This document shows positions 16,457 through 24,428 of a DNA stretch of 64,000 nt, piece by piece. Each line of letters begins with the position of its first letter. The first letter of the stretch is position 1. The translations under genes and the position numbers were made by a program. The stretch is from NCBI RefSeq assembly GCF_014692505.1, contig NZ_JACNYK010000007.1:1-64000 (forward strand), written 5' to 3'. The notes below the pieces were generated by a model, which had not been told where the DNA came from, did no database searches, and saw nothing but the letters and a program-made list of their open reading frames with translations. The DNA comes from Sphingobacterium arenae. Its GTDB lineage: Bacteria > Bacteroidota > Bacteroidia > Sphingobacteriales > Sphingobacteriaceae.

Positions 16457-17361
16457 AAAAGATTGTACTTGCCGGAGGAACCGGACATTTAGGAACGCTA
16501 TTAAAGAAGGTTTTTCTGGATTTAGGATGGGAAGTCGTGATTTTGTCGCGACAGCGGAATAAGAAAGAAGACAAGGTAACGTATGTATTCTGGGACGGAG
16601 AACATCTGGGTACTTGGACGAATGTGTTAGAAGGTGCTGACACCGTGATCAACTTGAGTGGTAAAAGTATCCAATGCCGCTTCACGTCGAAAAATAAGGC
16701 GATCCTAGAAGATTCCCGTCTCTTGCCCACCAAAGTCTTAGGGAGAGCTATTGCACGATGCTCGAAACCGCCGAGGCTATGGATAAATTTTTCCGGTATA
16801 TCTATTTTTACAGGATTAAACGAGTTACAGGATGAGACGAGTATAGCGGTTGGAACGGGCTATCTAGCTCGATTAACCCGAAGATGGGAGAGCGCGTTTT
16901 CCACATTTGATCTTTCGGATACAACGAAAGTGATACTTCGTGTCAGTCCCGTTTTATCTAAACAACAGGGCATGTTTGCGGAGTTACTTCCTTTAGCGAA
17001 ATGGGGATTGGGGGGCAAAGTTGCTAACGGACGTCAATATATCAGTTGGATTCATCAGCATGATTTTGTGTCGTTGGTAAGGTGGATAATCGAGCAAACC
17101 CATCCACGACGGATTTATCATGCGTGTAGTCCTTATCCCGTGACAAATGCTACTTTTATGAACGTTCTCCGAAACCGCGTGGGGATTTCTTTTGGGTTGC
17201 CTCTTCCCCGGATACTCGCCCATATCGGCTCGTTCGTCAGGGGAGTCGACCCGAGTATATTACTCCAAAGTGTTCCGGGGACGACCAAGTCGACCCTGGA
17301 AGACGGGTTTACTTTCGAATTTGAGAAGATTAATGGTGCGCTGGCTAATCTCGTGAAATAA
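16453..17361 (+). CDS. TIGR01777 family SDR-like protein (YfcH/SDR39U1 type)
   Basis: Extended short-chain dehydrogenase fold of 302 residues. The N-terminus KKIVLAGGTGHLGTLLKKVF carries GGTGxxG for NAD(P). VINLSGKSIQCRFTSKNK and the later GLGGKVANGRQYISWIHQHD are hallmarks of the TIGR01777 family, whose substrate is unknown. The conserved WI-H-D segment points to the C-terminal DUF1731-like domain. The start overlaps the stop of the flavoprotein gene (ATGA), so the two are probably translationally coupled and may act together. The YeiH-type gene follows 51 bases downstream in the same direction. Confidence 0.86.
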   Translation: MKKIVLAGGTGHLGTLLKKVFLDLGWEVVILSRQRNKKEDKVTYVFWDGEHLGTWTNVLEGADTVINLSGKSIQCRFTSKNKAILEDSRLLPTKVLGRAIARCSKPPRLWINFSGISIFTGLNELQDETSIAVGTGYLARLTRRWESAFSTFDLSDTTKVILRVSPVLSKQQGMFAELLPLAKWGLGGKVANGRQYISWIHQHDFVSLVRWIIEQTHPRRIYHACSPYPVTNATFMNVLRNRVGISFGLPLPRILAHIGSFVRGVDPSILLQSVPGTTKSTLEDGFTFEFEKINGALANLVK

Positions 17362-17412
17362 TAAATACTTATATTGTCCATCATTTACAAAAAACCTTAA
17401 CTGTATATTATA

Positions 17413-18669
17413 ATGTCATCTTCTAAATCAAAGGTAATGATTAGCGAAGACTGGGTGGTCGTGATACTCGGGTTAGCTATCATTTTTTTAGCGCTGTTTG
17501 GTGTCGTTGTACCCAGGCCAACTTTTTCTTGGGATACATCTGCTGTACTTTTTGCAGAAGTCCTATCCCCAGAAAACCTATTGACTATCGGTGCGCAATT
17601 TTTATTGGTATTCGCTGCTGCTCTCGTGGGGGCCGTGTTGTTGGGAAAGCCGTTAAAGCCACTTTCGATCGTTTTCCCTTTCATTTTTGTGTTAACCCTA
17701 TTTGCGTTGATTATAGCAGGCAACAATACCGTACGAGAGTATAACCTCGAAGCCGTCATATTTAGCTTAGGTATCGGTTTGCTGATCAGCAACTTTTTTA
17801 AATTACCTTCTTGGTTTAAAGATGCACTTTCTACCGAATTGTATGTTAAAATCGGTTTGGTGCTATTGGGAACGACGGTTATTTTTAGCGAAATATTGAA
17901 AGCGGGAGCTCTCGGGCTGATTCAGGCCTTGGTCGTTGTATTGTCGGTCTGGTATTTTGCATTTTGGTTATGTAAGAAACTGAAAATCGATCAGGAAATG
18001 GCAATGATGCTTTCGTCGGCCGTTTCCATTTGTGGTGTGTCCGCCGCTATTGCTACTTCTGGCGCAATTAAAGGAGACGCCAAGAAGCTATCCTATGTGG
18101 TTTCGTTGGTTTTGATTACCGCGGTACCGATGATGATTTTTATGCCCTATATTGCCGAATGGATGGGTTTGTCGCAAGAGGTCACGGGTGCATGGCTCGG
18201 TGGCAGTATTGATACGACTGGTGCGGTGGTTGCGTCAGGATCTTTGGTAGGCGAGCGTGCCTTAGAAATCAGTACCATCGTGAAATTTTCGCAAAATGTT
18301 CTACTCGGTATCGCCGCCTTCGCCATCAGTATTTACTGGACGTATTCACATTCCAAAAGCGCGGAACATGCGGAGAAACCAACCTTAAAAATTATTTGGG
18401 AACGTTTCCCGAAATTTGTAATCGGATTCGTATTTGCTTCTCTCTTGTTTTCTTTTGTTATTAATCCGGAGCAAGTCAGCGGCGTAAAAGCGGAATTGAA
18501 AAGTATACAGGGCTTATGGTTTGCGTTGGCGTTTACATCCATCGGTCTGGAAACGAATTTTAAAGATCTATTTGTGCATAACAACAAGAAACCGCTTTAT
18601 GCGTTTCTGATCGCACAGGGGTTCAATATTGTGGTTACCTTGGTAATCGCCATGTTGTTGTTTGGATAA
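17413..18669 (+). CDS. YeiH/UPF0324 family putative sulfate exporter
   Basis: A polytopic membrane protein of 418 residues with about eleven hydrophobic segments. The family is recognised by FSLGIGLLISNFFKLPSWF, LVLLGTTVIFSEI, SAVSICGVSAAIATSGAIKG, WLGGSIDTTGAVVASGSLVG and VKFSQNVLLG. Family members are annotated as putative sulfate exporters and often sit with organosulfonate catabolism genes, but transport has seldom been tested. The Bacteroidota form has an N-terminal extension of about 100 residues, seen here. It closes the run of genes that began with the TonB receptor and ends at a hairpin terminator. Confidence 0.84.
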   Translation: MSSSKSKVMISEDWVVVILGLAIIFLALFGVVVPRPTFSWDTSAVLFAEVLSPENLLTIGAQFLLVFAAALVGAVLLGKPLKPLSIVFPFIFVLTLFALIIAGNNTVREYNLEAVIFSLGIGLLISNFFKLPSWFKDALSTELYVKIGLVLLGTTVIFSEILKAGALGLIQALVVVLSVWYFAFWLCKKLKIDQEMAMMLSSAVSICGVSAAIATSGAIKGDAKKLSYVVSLVLITAVPMMIFMPYIAEWMGLSQEVTGAWLGGSIDTTGAVVASGSLVGERALEISTIVKFSQNVLLGIAAFAISIYWTYSHSKSAEHAEKPTLKIIWERFPKFVIGFVFASLLFSFVINPEQVSGVKAELKSIQGLWFALAFTSIGLETNFKDLFVHNNKKPLYAFLIAQGFNIVVTLVIAMLLFG

Positions 18670-18675
18670 GTTATT

Positions 18676-18721
18676 AACGCCAAAGAAGCTGCCTTGGTAA
18701 ATTATAGGCAGCCTTTGCGTT
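18676..18721. terminator. Hairpin terminator between convergent genes
   Basis: GCTGCCT (18688-18694) pairs with AGGCAGC (18706-18712), extended by CAAAG with CTTTG and AACG with CGTT after a 2-base bulge. It separates the YeiH gene from the convergent orphan gene. The T run is short. Confidence 0.65.
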
Positions 18722-18747
18722 TAAGCGATGATTCTGCCAGAATCCAC

Positions 18748-19485
18748 TTATGCAATGTTAAACGCACCCACAATACTTGCTGGGTGAAGGGCTCTGGAAT
18801 TAATTAATAGATCCCTGCCGCGGGAGTTATTAAAATACAAAACCGATAACCCAACAAAAATTATACATCCCTTGACTGGCGTGCAATCCACCTCTATTCG
18901 CTCCGCTTCGCGCCACCCTTCTAACTGCGTACAATTAATTTCTATTTCTGTGTACGATACGATGTGATAGTGTGCTTTGACGAAATCGATAGCCATGGCG
19001 TTTATGACAACAATCATCTTTGCGGCAGCATCAAGAAATGTGATATCACGATCTTTTTTAAACGTTGGAATTTCTATAGCGAGTACGTTGTTCTCGTTAA
19101 GGGATAATTCGATGTCAAAATAGAGATAATCCTGTGTATTACTTTGTTCATTGAACTGGAAGTTAGCTAGGCGATTCAGTTTGCCGTGTTGAAGACACAT
19201 TTTACCAGATATTTGGTCGGGGTTAGCGCGCATGGCACGCAATATTTGTCCGTTAAGTCGTCCCACCATATTGCTATCGTATAAGTTTAGGTGTGTGTCT
19301 GATAAAGCCGACCGTACAAAGCCTCCAGCATGACTGGCTTGACCAAAATCGACAGAGGCTTTCTTGGTGGCCATGGTTTGCTTCGCCTTGCGAGGTCTAG
19401 ACTGTAGAATCTGTTGATTTCCAATTTTTCGTGCCACGAGATTTCCTGCTAAACCTCGAATTGCACCATGTGCTGCTATTTTCAT
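18748..19485 (-). CDS. Unknown protein, basic N-terminus
   Basis: I do not recognise this 245-residue protein with confidence. Residues 1-60 are basic and glycine-containing (GNLVARKIGNQQILQSRP, then a QT-ATKKAS-FGQAS pattern). This resembles a group of Bacteroidota proteins of unknown function that share a short GN-V-R start and a K-QT-A-FG stretch (weak resemblance). The remainder is predicted beta-rich with alternating hydrophobic residues (YLYFDIELSL, VLAIEIPTF, YTEIEINC). There is no signal peptide or membrane segment. The gene stands alone, convergent with the YeiH gene, with a 500-base gap upstream. Full codon structure and length make it a real gene rather than a shadow. Confidence 0.65.
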   Translation of the reverse strand: MKIAAHGAIRGLAGNLVARKIGNQQILQSRPRKAKQTMATKKASVDFGQASHAGGFVRSALSDTHLNLYDSNMVGRLNGQILRAMRANPDQISGKMCLQHGKLNRLANFQFNEQSNTQDYLYFDIELSLNENNVLAIEIPTFKKDRDITFLDAAAKMIVVINAMAIDFVKAHYHIVSYTEIEINCTQLEGWREAERIEVDCTPVKGCIIFVGLSVLYFNNSRGRDLLINSRALHPASIVGAFNIA

Positions 19486-19986
19486 AACAGTGAAATTAAG
19501 AAATCAAATGTTTGTAAATCAAATAAATGTGAATTTTTAAGAAATTTAAAAAGCGTGTATGTGTGCTTTTGCGATTTTCGTAACCTCCTTTCGAGAACAC
19601 CTTACCATTTTCGCAACGGGCTGTAACAAGATAATTTTGATGTTGAAGAAGCATCGGGACAAACAGAAGGAACTTCAAGACATCAGAAGAGAGAATGGGA
19701 GTGGCTTGTCACCAGACCCTGAGCAACTTGCCCCTGAAAAAAGATTGTCCGTATGATGATAGCTTGATGAATGCAAATTTAAACAGAAATATGTGGAATT
19801 ATAGTGCAGTTAATATGGACGCAACATGGACTCATGGGCAATTTGGGGTGAGGCTGTATTATCCTTATCCGCATCCTGACCCTGCCTCATCGTCGGGTTT
19901 ACCTCGTTTCGTGGATGATATTATTTCTTTATAGTTTTCTTATGGAATTTACTATCTTTCCGCATCCTCTAATTGGGTAATGGCGT
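19486..19986. other. Gap with no convincing gene
   Basis: About 500 bases lie between the orphan gene and the sigma factor. Two short plus-strand frames exist (19559-19756 and 19695-19934). The second contains a C-terminal stretch rich in Tyr, Pro and Asp from a possible ATG at 19767 (MNANLNRNMWNYSAV), ending at 19934. They could be fragments of one decayed or frame-shifted gene, or chance. Position 19948 onwards holds TATCTTTC, a poor -7 match for the sigma gene. Nothing else is evident. Confidence 0.4.
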
Positions 19987-20535
19987 ATGGACGAAAAAGA
20001 ACAACTCGTATATTATAAGCAGACGGGCGATTTGCACGTATTGGGGAAACTATATACACCCTATATGTCTTTGTTATACGGTGTATGTTTTAAGTACTTT
20101 CAGGAACAGACAGCGAGTCAAGATGCAGTTATGCAGATCTTTGAGCAACTCGTACACAAGCTTCGTATACATGAAGTAGATAATTTCAAAAGCTGGTTAT
20201 ATGTGTTTGCCCGAAATTATTGCTTGATGGAACTTCGAAAGCAGAAAGGCAAAATGCATGTGGATATCGAAGAAAACATGCCTGAAAGTGAACAGAAGCT
20301 CGTAACCGAAGAGGAAACGAAATGGACGGAAGCTGATTTCGATAAAGTACACGACTGTCTGGCGTCTCTTTCCCCTGAGCAGGCAGTTTGCGTACGCCTG
20401 TTCTATCTGGATCAAAAATGCTACAAGGATATTGCAGAAGAGACTGGATACGATTTGAATAAGGTCAAGAGCTATATTCAAAATGGGAAAAGAAACTTGA
20501 AAATTTGTATGGAGAGCGGGAAAAATGGAAAATAA
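19987..20535 (+). CDS. RNA polymerase sigma factor, ECF type
   Basis: Sigma-70 family, 182 residues. Region 2 spans about residues 22-85 (SQDAVMQIFEQLVHKL, FKSWLYVFARNYCLMELRK). Region 4 is at about 115-175 (LSPEQAVCVRLFYLDQKCYK, then DIAEETGYDLNKVKSYIQNG as helix-turn-helix). The linker is acidic. The stop overlaps the start of the next gene, a one-pass membrane protein, by 11 bases. This is the usual sigma/anti-sigma arrangement. No SusC/SusD pair is downstream, so it is not an obvious glycan-uptake regulator. Confidence 0.92.
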   Translation: MDEKEQLVYYKQTGDLHVLGKLYTPYMSLLYGVCFKYFQEQTASQDAVMQIFEQLVHKLRIHEVDNFKSWLYVFARNYCLMELRKQKGKMHVDIEENMPESEQKLVTEEETKWTEADFDKVHDCLASLSPEQAVCVRLFYLDQKCYKDIAEETGYDLNKVKSYIQNGKRNLKICMESGKNGK

Positions 20536-21166
20536 CTATCAACTGTCTAGAATACATAACTATATCCACGGCTTAATGAGCCGGGAAGAAATGCACGCGT
20601 TAGAGCGGGAGGCGTTGGAAGATCCATTCTTGCAGGATGCAATTGATGGCTATAAGATGCAGCAAGGAGTTGACGTGAAATCATTAAGCCTATTGCAACA
20701 ACGGCTCGAAAGGCGTATAGCAGAACATACCCAACGCAAAAATCGATTCTATTTTAGCTGGCAGCGTTTGGCCATAGGGATGGTAGCTGCGGTGATGTTT
20801 ATCGCGGTGTGTACACTCTTGTTGATTCGCTATCTCCCTAACCGACAGCACACTAACGTGACCGAAGTAGAGCTGATGGATGATGTTCTTACACAGGCGG
20901 TTGTGCATGCATTGCCTGACGGTGATGCGCAGCCGGTAGGTGGCTGGGAAGCATTTTCTGCATTTGTTTCGGAACATTATTCGGGGGTAAACATGGAAAA
21001 ACGTTTAGAGGTTCGTTTTAAAGTGGGGCAAGACGGGCTTCCGTACGATATACAACCACAAATAGCCAAGCGTCATCAAATCCATAGAGAGATTTTACAG
21101 ATCTTACAAAAAGGACCCAAGTGGCAAGGAAAAGAAGGACATATTGAGATTGTGTTTCCAGAGTAA
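20525..21166 (+). CDS. Putative anti-sigma factor with TonB-like C-terminal domain
   Basis: A one-pass membrane protein of 213 residues. Residues 1-70 are cytoplasmic and charged (IHNYIHGLMSREEMHALE, AIDGYK), as in Bacteroidota anti-sigma-like proteins. A membrane helix lies at 81-101. The periplasmic end (about 139-211) has the TonB C-terminal pattern: GGWEAFSAFVSE, LEVRFKVGQDGLPYDI, ILQKGPKW and HIEIVF. Overlap with the sigma gene implies coupled synthesis. It probably holds the sigma factor and receives a signal through the periplasmic domain (inference). A FecR domain is absent. Confidence 0.75.
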   Translation: MENNYQLSRIHNYIHGLMSREEMHALEREALEDPFLQDAIDGYKMQQGVDVKSLSLLQQRLERRIAEHTQRKNRFYFSWQRLAIGMVAAVMFIAVCTLLLIRYLPNRQHTNVTEVELMDDVLTQAVVHALPDGDAQPVGGWEAFSAFVSEHYSGVNMEKRLEVRFKVGQDGLPYDIQPQIAKRHQIHREILQILQKGPKWQGKEGHIEIVFPE

Positions 21167-21175
21167 TTTTTTGTT

Positions 21176-21198
21176 GTACTTTTTTTAGAAAAAAGTAC
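21176..21198 (+). terminator. AT-rich hairpin after the anti-sigma gene
   Basis: GTACTTTTTT pairs with AAAAAAGTAC around TAG, starting 10 bases after the stop. It is a likely terminator although the T run lies inside the stem. Confidence 0.55.
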
Positions 21199-21208
21199 GG
21201 AAAAAATC

Positions 21209-21283
21209 GTCGCTGCGGATATTTGAGAGGATGGCATCGTGCTAAGGATGTATTTCTACATACCTCAAACATCCGGAGGCGAC
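21209..21283. repeat. 75-base imperfect inverted repeat
   Basis: GTCGC-TG-CGGATATTTGAG at the left pairs with CTCAAACATCCGGAGGCGAC at the right (ending at 21283) with a few mismatches. An inner hairpin, AGGATGTA with TACATACCT, fills the loop. Its size and intergenic position resemble REP-like elements, but copy number cannot be judged from one copy. Confidence 0.6.
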
Positions 21284-21315
21284 CCAAAAGGTTAAAGAGG
21301 GGGGTGCTATTATTA

Positions 21316-21741
21316 CTACCTAATGTGTATATCGTTCGCGTTTCTTGGCTTTCTTTTCAGCGTATTGACTTGTCCGACGTTACTGGTAATCTTGATGGTG
21401 TTTTTATCGATGATTTCAATGTGAAGACGGCTTTCATGTAGTTTCTTTTCCGAGACTAAATCTTTTGTATATACATTCAACGAGATATTTTGAGGATAAT
21501 TATCAAGGCTGGCATATTCATATTTTTTAAGAATTTTTTGGAAATCCGGAGCGCCGCGAAAAGTAAATGTAATACAGTTAGCACCTAAAAAATCCATACT
21601 TTCCAATGGGGAATCAGTGGTCTTCTCGGCAAACCATTTCCCATTGAAAAATTTATCGATCTGATCGAATCGGCCGTCTTTTTCCGCAGCAGGAAATATA
21701 AACAACAGCGTTATGAAACCAATAACTTTCGAAATCATCAT
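21316..21741 (-). CDS. Unknown exported protein
   Basis: A 141-residue protein that I do not recognise. The N-terminus (MMISKVIGFITLLFIFPAAE) is a signal-peptide-like hydrophobic stretch. The mature part has a lipocalin-like feel: FFNGKWFAEKTTD near the start, then alternating beta strands and a basic C-terminus. It has no enzymatic motif. It is convergent with the sigma/anti-sigma operon and downstream of the DUF3127 gene on the same strand, with a terminator between them. Confidence 0.6.
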   Translation of the reverse strand: MMISKVIGFITLLFIFPAAEKDGRFDQIDKFFNGKWFAEKTTDSPLESMDFLGANCITFTFRGAPDFQKILKKYEYASLDNYPQNISLNVYTKDLVSEKKLHESRLHIEIIDKNTIKITSNVGQVNTLKRKPRNANDIHIR

Positions 21742-21837
21742 CTTTCTATATTATTCGTCCAACAAAATGATAACTATTTTAACGATAGAAAGTTACGAAC
21801 TTTTTTTTATATAGACAAAATATTAGAACCCTATAAA

Positions 21838-21875
21838 GGCAAACGCTCCAAGACTCTAGTTCTTGGAGCGTTGCC
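21838..21875 (-). terminator. Hairpin after the DUF3127 gene
   Basis: Left arm 21838-21853 and right arm 21861-21875 (TCTTGGAGCGTTGCC) pair over 15 bp with one bulged A and a 7-base loop. It lies 31 bases after the DUF3127 stop on the minus strand. No strong T run follows on that strand. Confidence 0.6.
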
Positions 21876-21905
21876 ACTTTAATTAATTATAAGTGTTATT
21901 TTATA

Positions 21906-22280
21906 TTAAAAAGGTAAATCGTCATCATCTGCTCCCGAAGACGATATGTCGACAGGAGGCATATCCATTTGACCGGGTGCTTGAGCCTGTTGTGGTGTAT
22001 TGGCAAGCTTTGTTACTCTCCACGCAACCAAGGAGTTGAAATACGTTGTAACCCCTTCTTTATTTGTCCACGGACGGCCACGTAGGTTAAAAGAAACTTC
22101 TATATCGTCGCCAACGGCCAAGTTATCAAATATAGAGACGCGGTCTTGCGTTGCCTCAAAGCGAATGTATTCTACAAATTGTGGGTTTTCTGCGTAAGCA
22201 ACGATCAAATCTCTTTTCTTGAAAGATTCGGTAACCTGTTGCGTAGCACCTATCTCATGAACTTTTCCTCTTATTTCCAT
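21906..22280 (-). CDS. DUF3127 family OB-fold-like protein
   Basis: A 124-residue protein of the DUF3127 family, common in Bacteroidota and thought to have an OB-like single-strand nucleic-acid-binding fold. Core segments: GKVHEIGATQQVTESFKKRD, FEATQDRVSIFDN, GDDIEVSFNLRGRPW, and YFNSLVAWRV. After a Gln/Pro-rich linker the protein ends DDDDLPF, which is nearly the acidic tip of SSB proteins that recruits partner enzymes. The function is unknown. It is divergent from the RNA methyltransferase gene. Confidence 0.88.
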   Translation of the reverse strand: MEIRGKVHEIGATQQVTESFKKRDLIVAYAENPQFVEYIRFEATQDRVSIFDNLAVGDDIEVSFNLRGRPWTNKEGVTTYFNSLVAWRVTKLANTPQQAQAPGQMDMPPVDISSSGADDDDLPF

Positions 22281-22347
22281 ATCAAAAACGTATTAAACTG
22301 TAAAATTAAGCATTTTTTGCTAAGCAGAATAGTAACTTTGCAAAAAG

Positions 22348-23643
22348 ATGATGGAAGTTTTCAACACACCTAATAAAGTTGTTATTACATGTAATCGACG
22401 CTTGTCGCCTTATTTGGCGCAAGAAGTGGAAGCATTAGACTTTGAGATTGTCCGCGCCTTTAATACAGGTGTGGAGATTAACGCTTCTGTAAATGAATGT
22501 GTTCGGTTAAACCTAAATTTGCGAATAGCGAGTCAAGTCCTTTATGAAATAAAATCATTTCGTGCCCGAAATGCCGACGAACTTTACAAAGAGCTAGTCG
22601 CTATTGCGTGGGAAGAGCTGCTACCGTTTGATGGATATTTCTCTGTTACATCGAATGTGCACAATGAGACCATTACGACACCCCTATTTGCAAATGTCAA
22701 AGTAAAAGATGCGATTGTCGACCGTATTAAAGATAAGAAAGGTGTGCGACCCAATACCGGGCCAGAATTAAACCGGGCGGTTATTCATCTGCATTGGATA
22801 GACGACAGAGCAGAAATCTTCTTAGATACATCCGGCGAAACACTCGCCAAGCATGGCTATCGAAAGCACCCAGGTAAAGCACCCATGCTGGAAGCATTGG
22901 CCACAGCGACTATTATGGCTACACAATGGGATGGTAAATCACCCTTTATCAACCCGATGTGTGGTTCGGGAACCTTGGCTATTGAAGCCGCCCTGATGGC
23001 ACAAAAGCGGATGCCCGGTTTGCAACGGATGAATTATGCTTTCATGCATTTTATAGGTTACGATGAGGCGGTATTTTTTGAAGAACGTCGTCGCCTGAAA
23101 GAGTTGACGGACAAAACGAACCTTCCTCAGATTGTTGCATCCGATATATCCGATGTGGCCATAGAAATTGCAAAATCGAATGCGAAGACCGCAGGTGTGG
23201 AGCATCTGATCACGTTTGAAGTAGGGGATTTTGCAAAAACGACTGTCCCAGACGAGAAAGGCATCATTATGTTTAATCCGGAATACGGTGAGCGTCTAGG
23301 TGTACATACTAAATTGGAAGCAACCTATAAACGCATCGGCGACTTTATGAAGCAGGAGTGCAAAGGGTATCGAGGTTATATTTTTACTGGAAATCTCGAT
23401 CTGGCAAAAAAGATTGGCTTACAGGCTTCTCGTAGATTCGAGTTTTTTAGTGGCAAACTAGATTGTCGGTTGTTACAGTACGAACTTTATGAAGGATCGA
23501 AGGAACGACCGGGTACTGTCGCTACATCGCAGGAGATTCGGGAGAGAACACCAGAAATATATCCTGAAAGGAGAGCGGACGAGCGCACTAGCGAACGTAA
23601 AATACACAAACTTATCCGCAGACGAGACCAGAATAATGACTAA
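22348..23643 (+). CDS. THUMP-domain RNA methyltransferase (RlmL N-terminal-like)
   Basis: A 431-residue SAM-dependent N2-guanine methyltransferase of the RlmL/Trm14 group, probably acting on 23S rRNA. The N-terminal THUMP region (about 40-165, TGVEINASVNECVRLNLNLR, and FANVKVKDAIVDRI) is followed by the Rossmann domain with the SAM site NPMCGSGTLAIEAALMA and the catalytic motif IIMFNPEYGERLG. NPEY in place of NPPY is the usual form in this phylum. TAACTTTG (22333-22340) is a -7 element just upstream, though no -33 is seen. The basic tail ends 8 bases into the next gene. Confidence 0.9.
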   Translation: MMEVFNTPNKVVITCNRRLSPYLAQEVEALDFEIVRAFNTGVEINASVNECVRLNLNLRIASQVLYEIKSFRARNADELYKELVAIAWEELLPFDGYFSVTSNVHNETITTPLFANVKVKDAIVDRIKDKKGVRPNTGPELNRAVIHLHWIDDRAEIFLDTSGETLAKHGYRKHPGKAPMLEALATATIMATQWDGKSPFINPMCGSGTLAIEAALMAQKRMPGLQRMNYAFMHFIGYDEAVFFEERRRLKELTDKTNLPQIVASDISDVAIEIAKSNAKTAGVEHLITFEVGDFAKTTVPDEKGIIMFNPEYGERLGVHTKLEATYKRIGDFMKQECKGYRGYIFTGNLDLAKKIGLQASRRFEFFSGKLDCRLLQYELYEGSKERPGTVATSQEIRERTPEIYPERRADERTSERKIHKLIRRRDQNND

Positions 23644-24289
23644 GCTGGATATCATACAGCGTACGGCAGAATTCGTACAGGAAAAACTGAAAAATGCCGA
23701 AGCGGGACATGATTGGTGGCACATTCAGCGTGTATGGAAGAATACGAAGTTGATTTTGGAAACCGAAGAAGCTGATGCGCTGGTTTGCGAATTGACCGCA
23801 TTGCTGCATGATATTGCCGATAGCAAGTTTCATGATGGTGATGAGCACATAGGCCCACGCATTGCTGGCGAATTCCTACTTGACAATGGTTTAGATAGCG
23901 ATCGGATAGCGCATGTCCAACAGATTATATACAATATGTCATACAAAGCGTCTTTAGGGCAAGTTGATTTCCATTCCAAAGAATTAGAGATCGTGCAAGA
24001 TGCGGATCGTCTGGATGCTATTGGGGCAATTGGTATTGCGCGGGCTTTCCATTACGGAGGATTTAAAAATAGAGAAATATACAACCCGGACATCCCTCCT
24101 CAACAACAATTAAGTAAGGAAGTATATAAAAATGCAACGACGCCCACTATGAACCATTTTTACGAAAAATTATTGCTGTTACGGGACAAGATGAATACGA
24201 ATAAAGCAAAACAGATTGCTGAACATCGTCATCGTTTTATGGAATCCTTTTTGCAACAATTTTATGGCGAATGGAACGGAGAAATGTGA
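23636..24289 (+). CDS. HD-domain phosphohydrolase
   Basis: A 217-residue metal-dependent phosphohydrolase of the HD superfamily (YedJ-like). Metal ligands appear in HDWWHIQRVW near residue 25, LLHDIADSKF (HD pair) near residue 60, and QDADRLDAIGAIGIARAF in the C-terminal half. The ATG at 23636 is chosen because it overlaps the preceding stop by 8 bases and precedes the conserved first helix; a long upstream extension lies inside the methyltransferase gene. The substrate is unknown, probably a nucleotide. Confidence 0.88.
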   Translation: MTKLDIIQRTAEFVQEKLKNAEAGHDWWHIQRVWKNTKLILETEEADALVCELTALLHDIADSKFHDGDEHIGPRIAGEFLLDNGLDSDRIAHVQQIIYNMSYKASLGQVDFHSKELEIVQDADRLDAIGAIGIARAFHYGGFKNREIYNPDIPPQQQLSKEVYKNATTPTMNHFYEKLLLLRDKMNTNKAKQIAEHRHRFMESFLQQFYGEWNGEM

Positions 24290-24428
24290 TTTAACACTAT
24301 GTTAATGGGAATTGGGTATATTCGTGCATAATAAATGTGGATATTTTATATGGCCTTTAAAAGACAAACCGAGTGTAACGAAGTCATTTTTACAAATGAT
24401 ACCTACACTTATAAATAATTATATACAT

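Noticed and set aside
19559..19934. Two overlapping short plus-strand frames before the sigma factor
   Set aside because: No recognisable protein, no clear start signal and overlapping in different frames; described under the gap instead.
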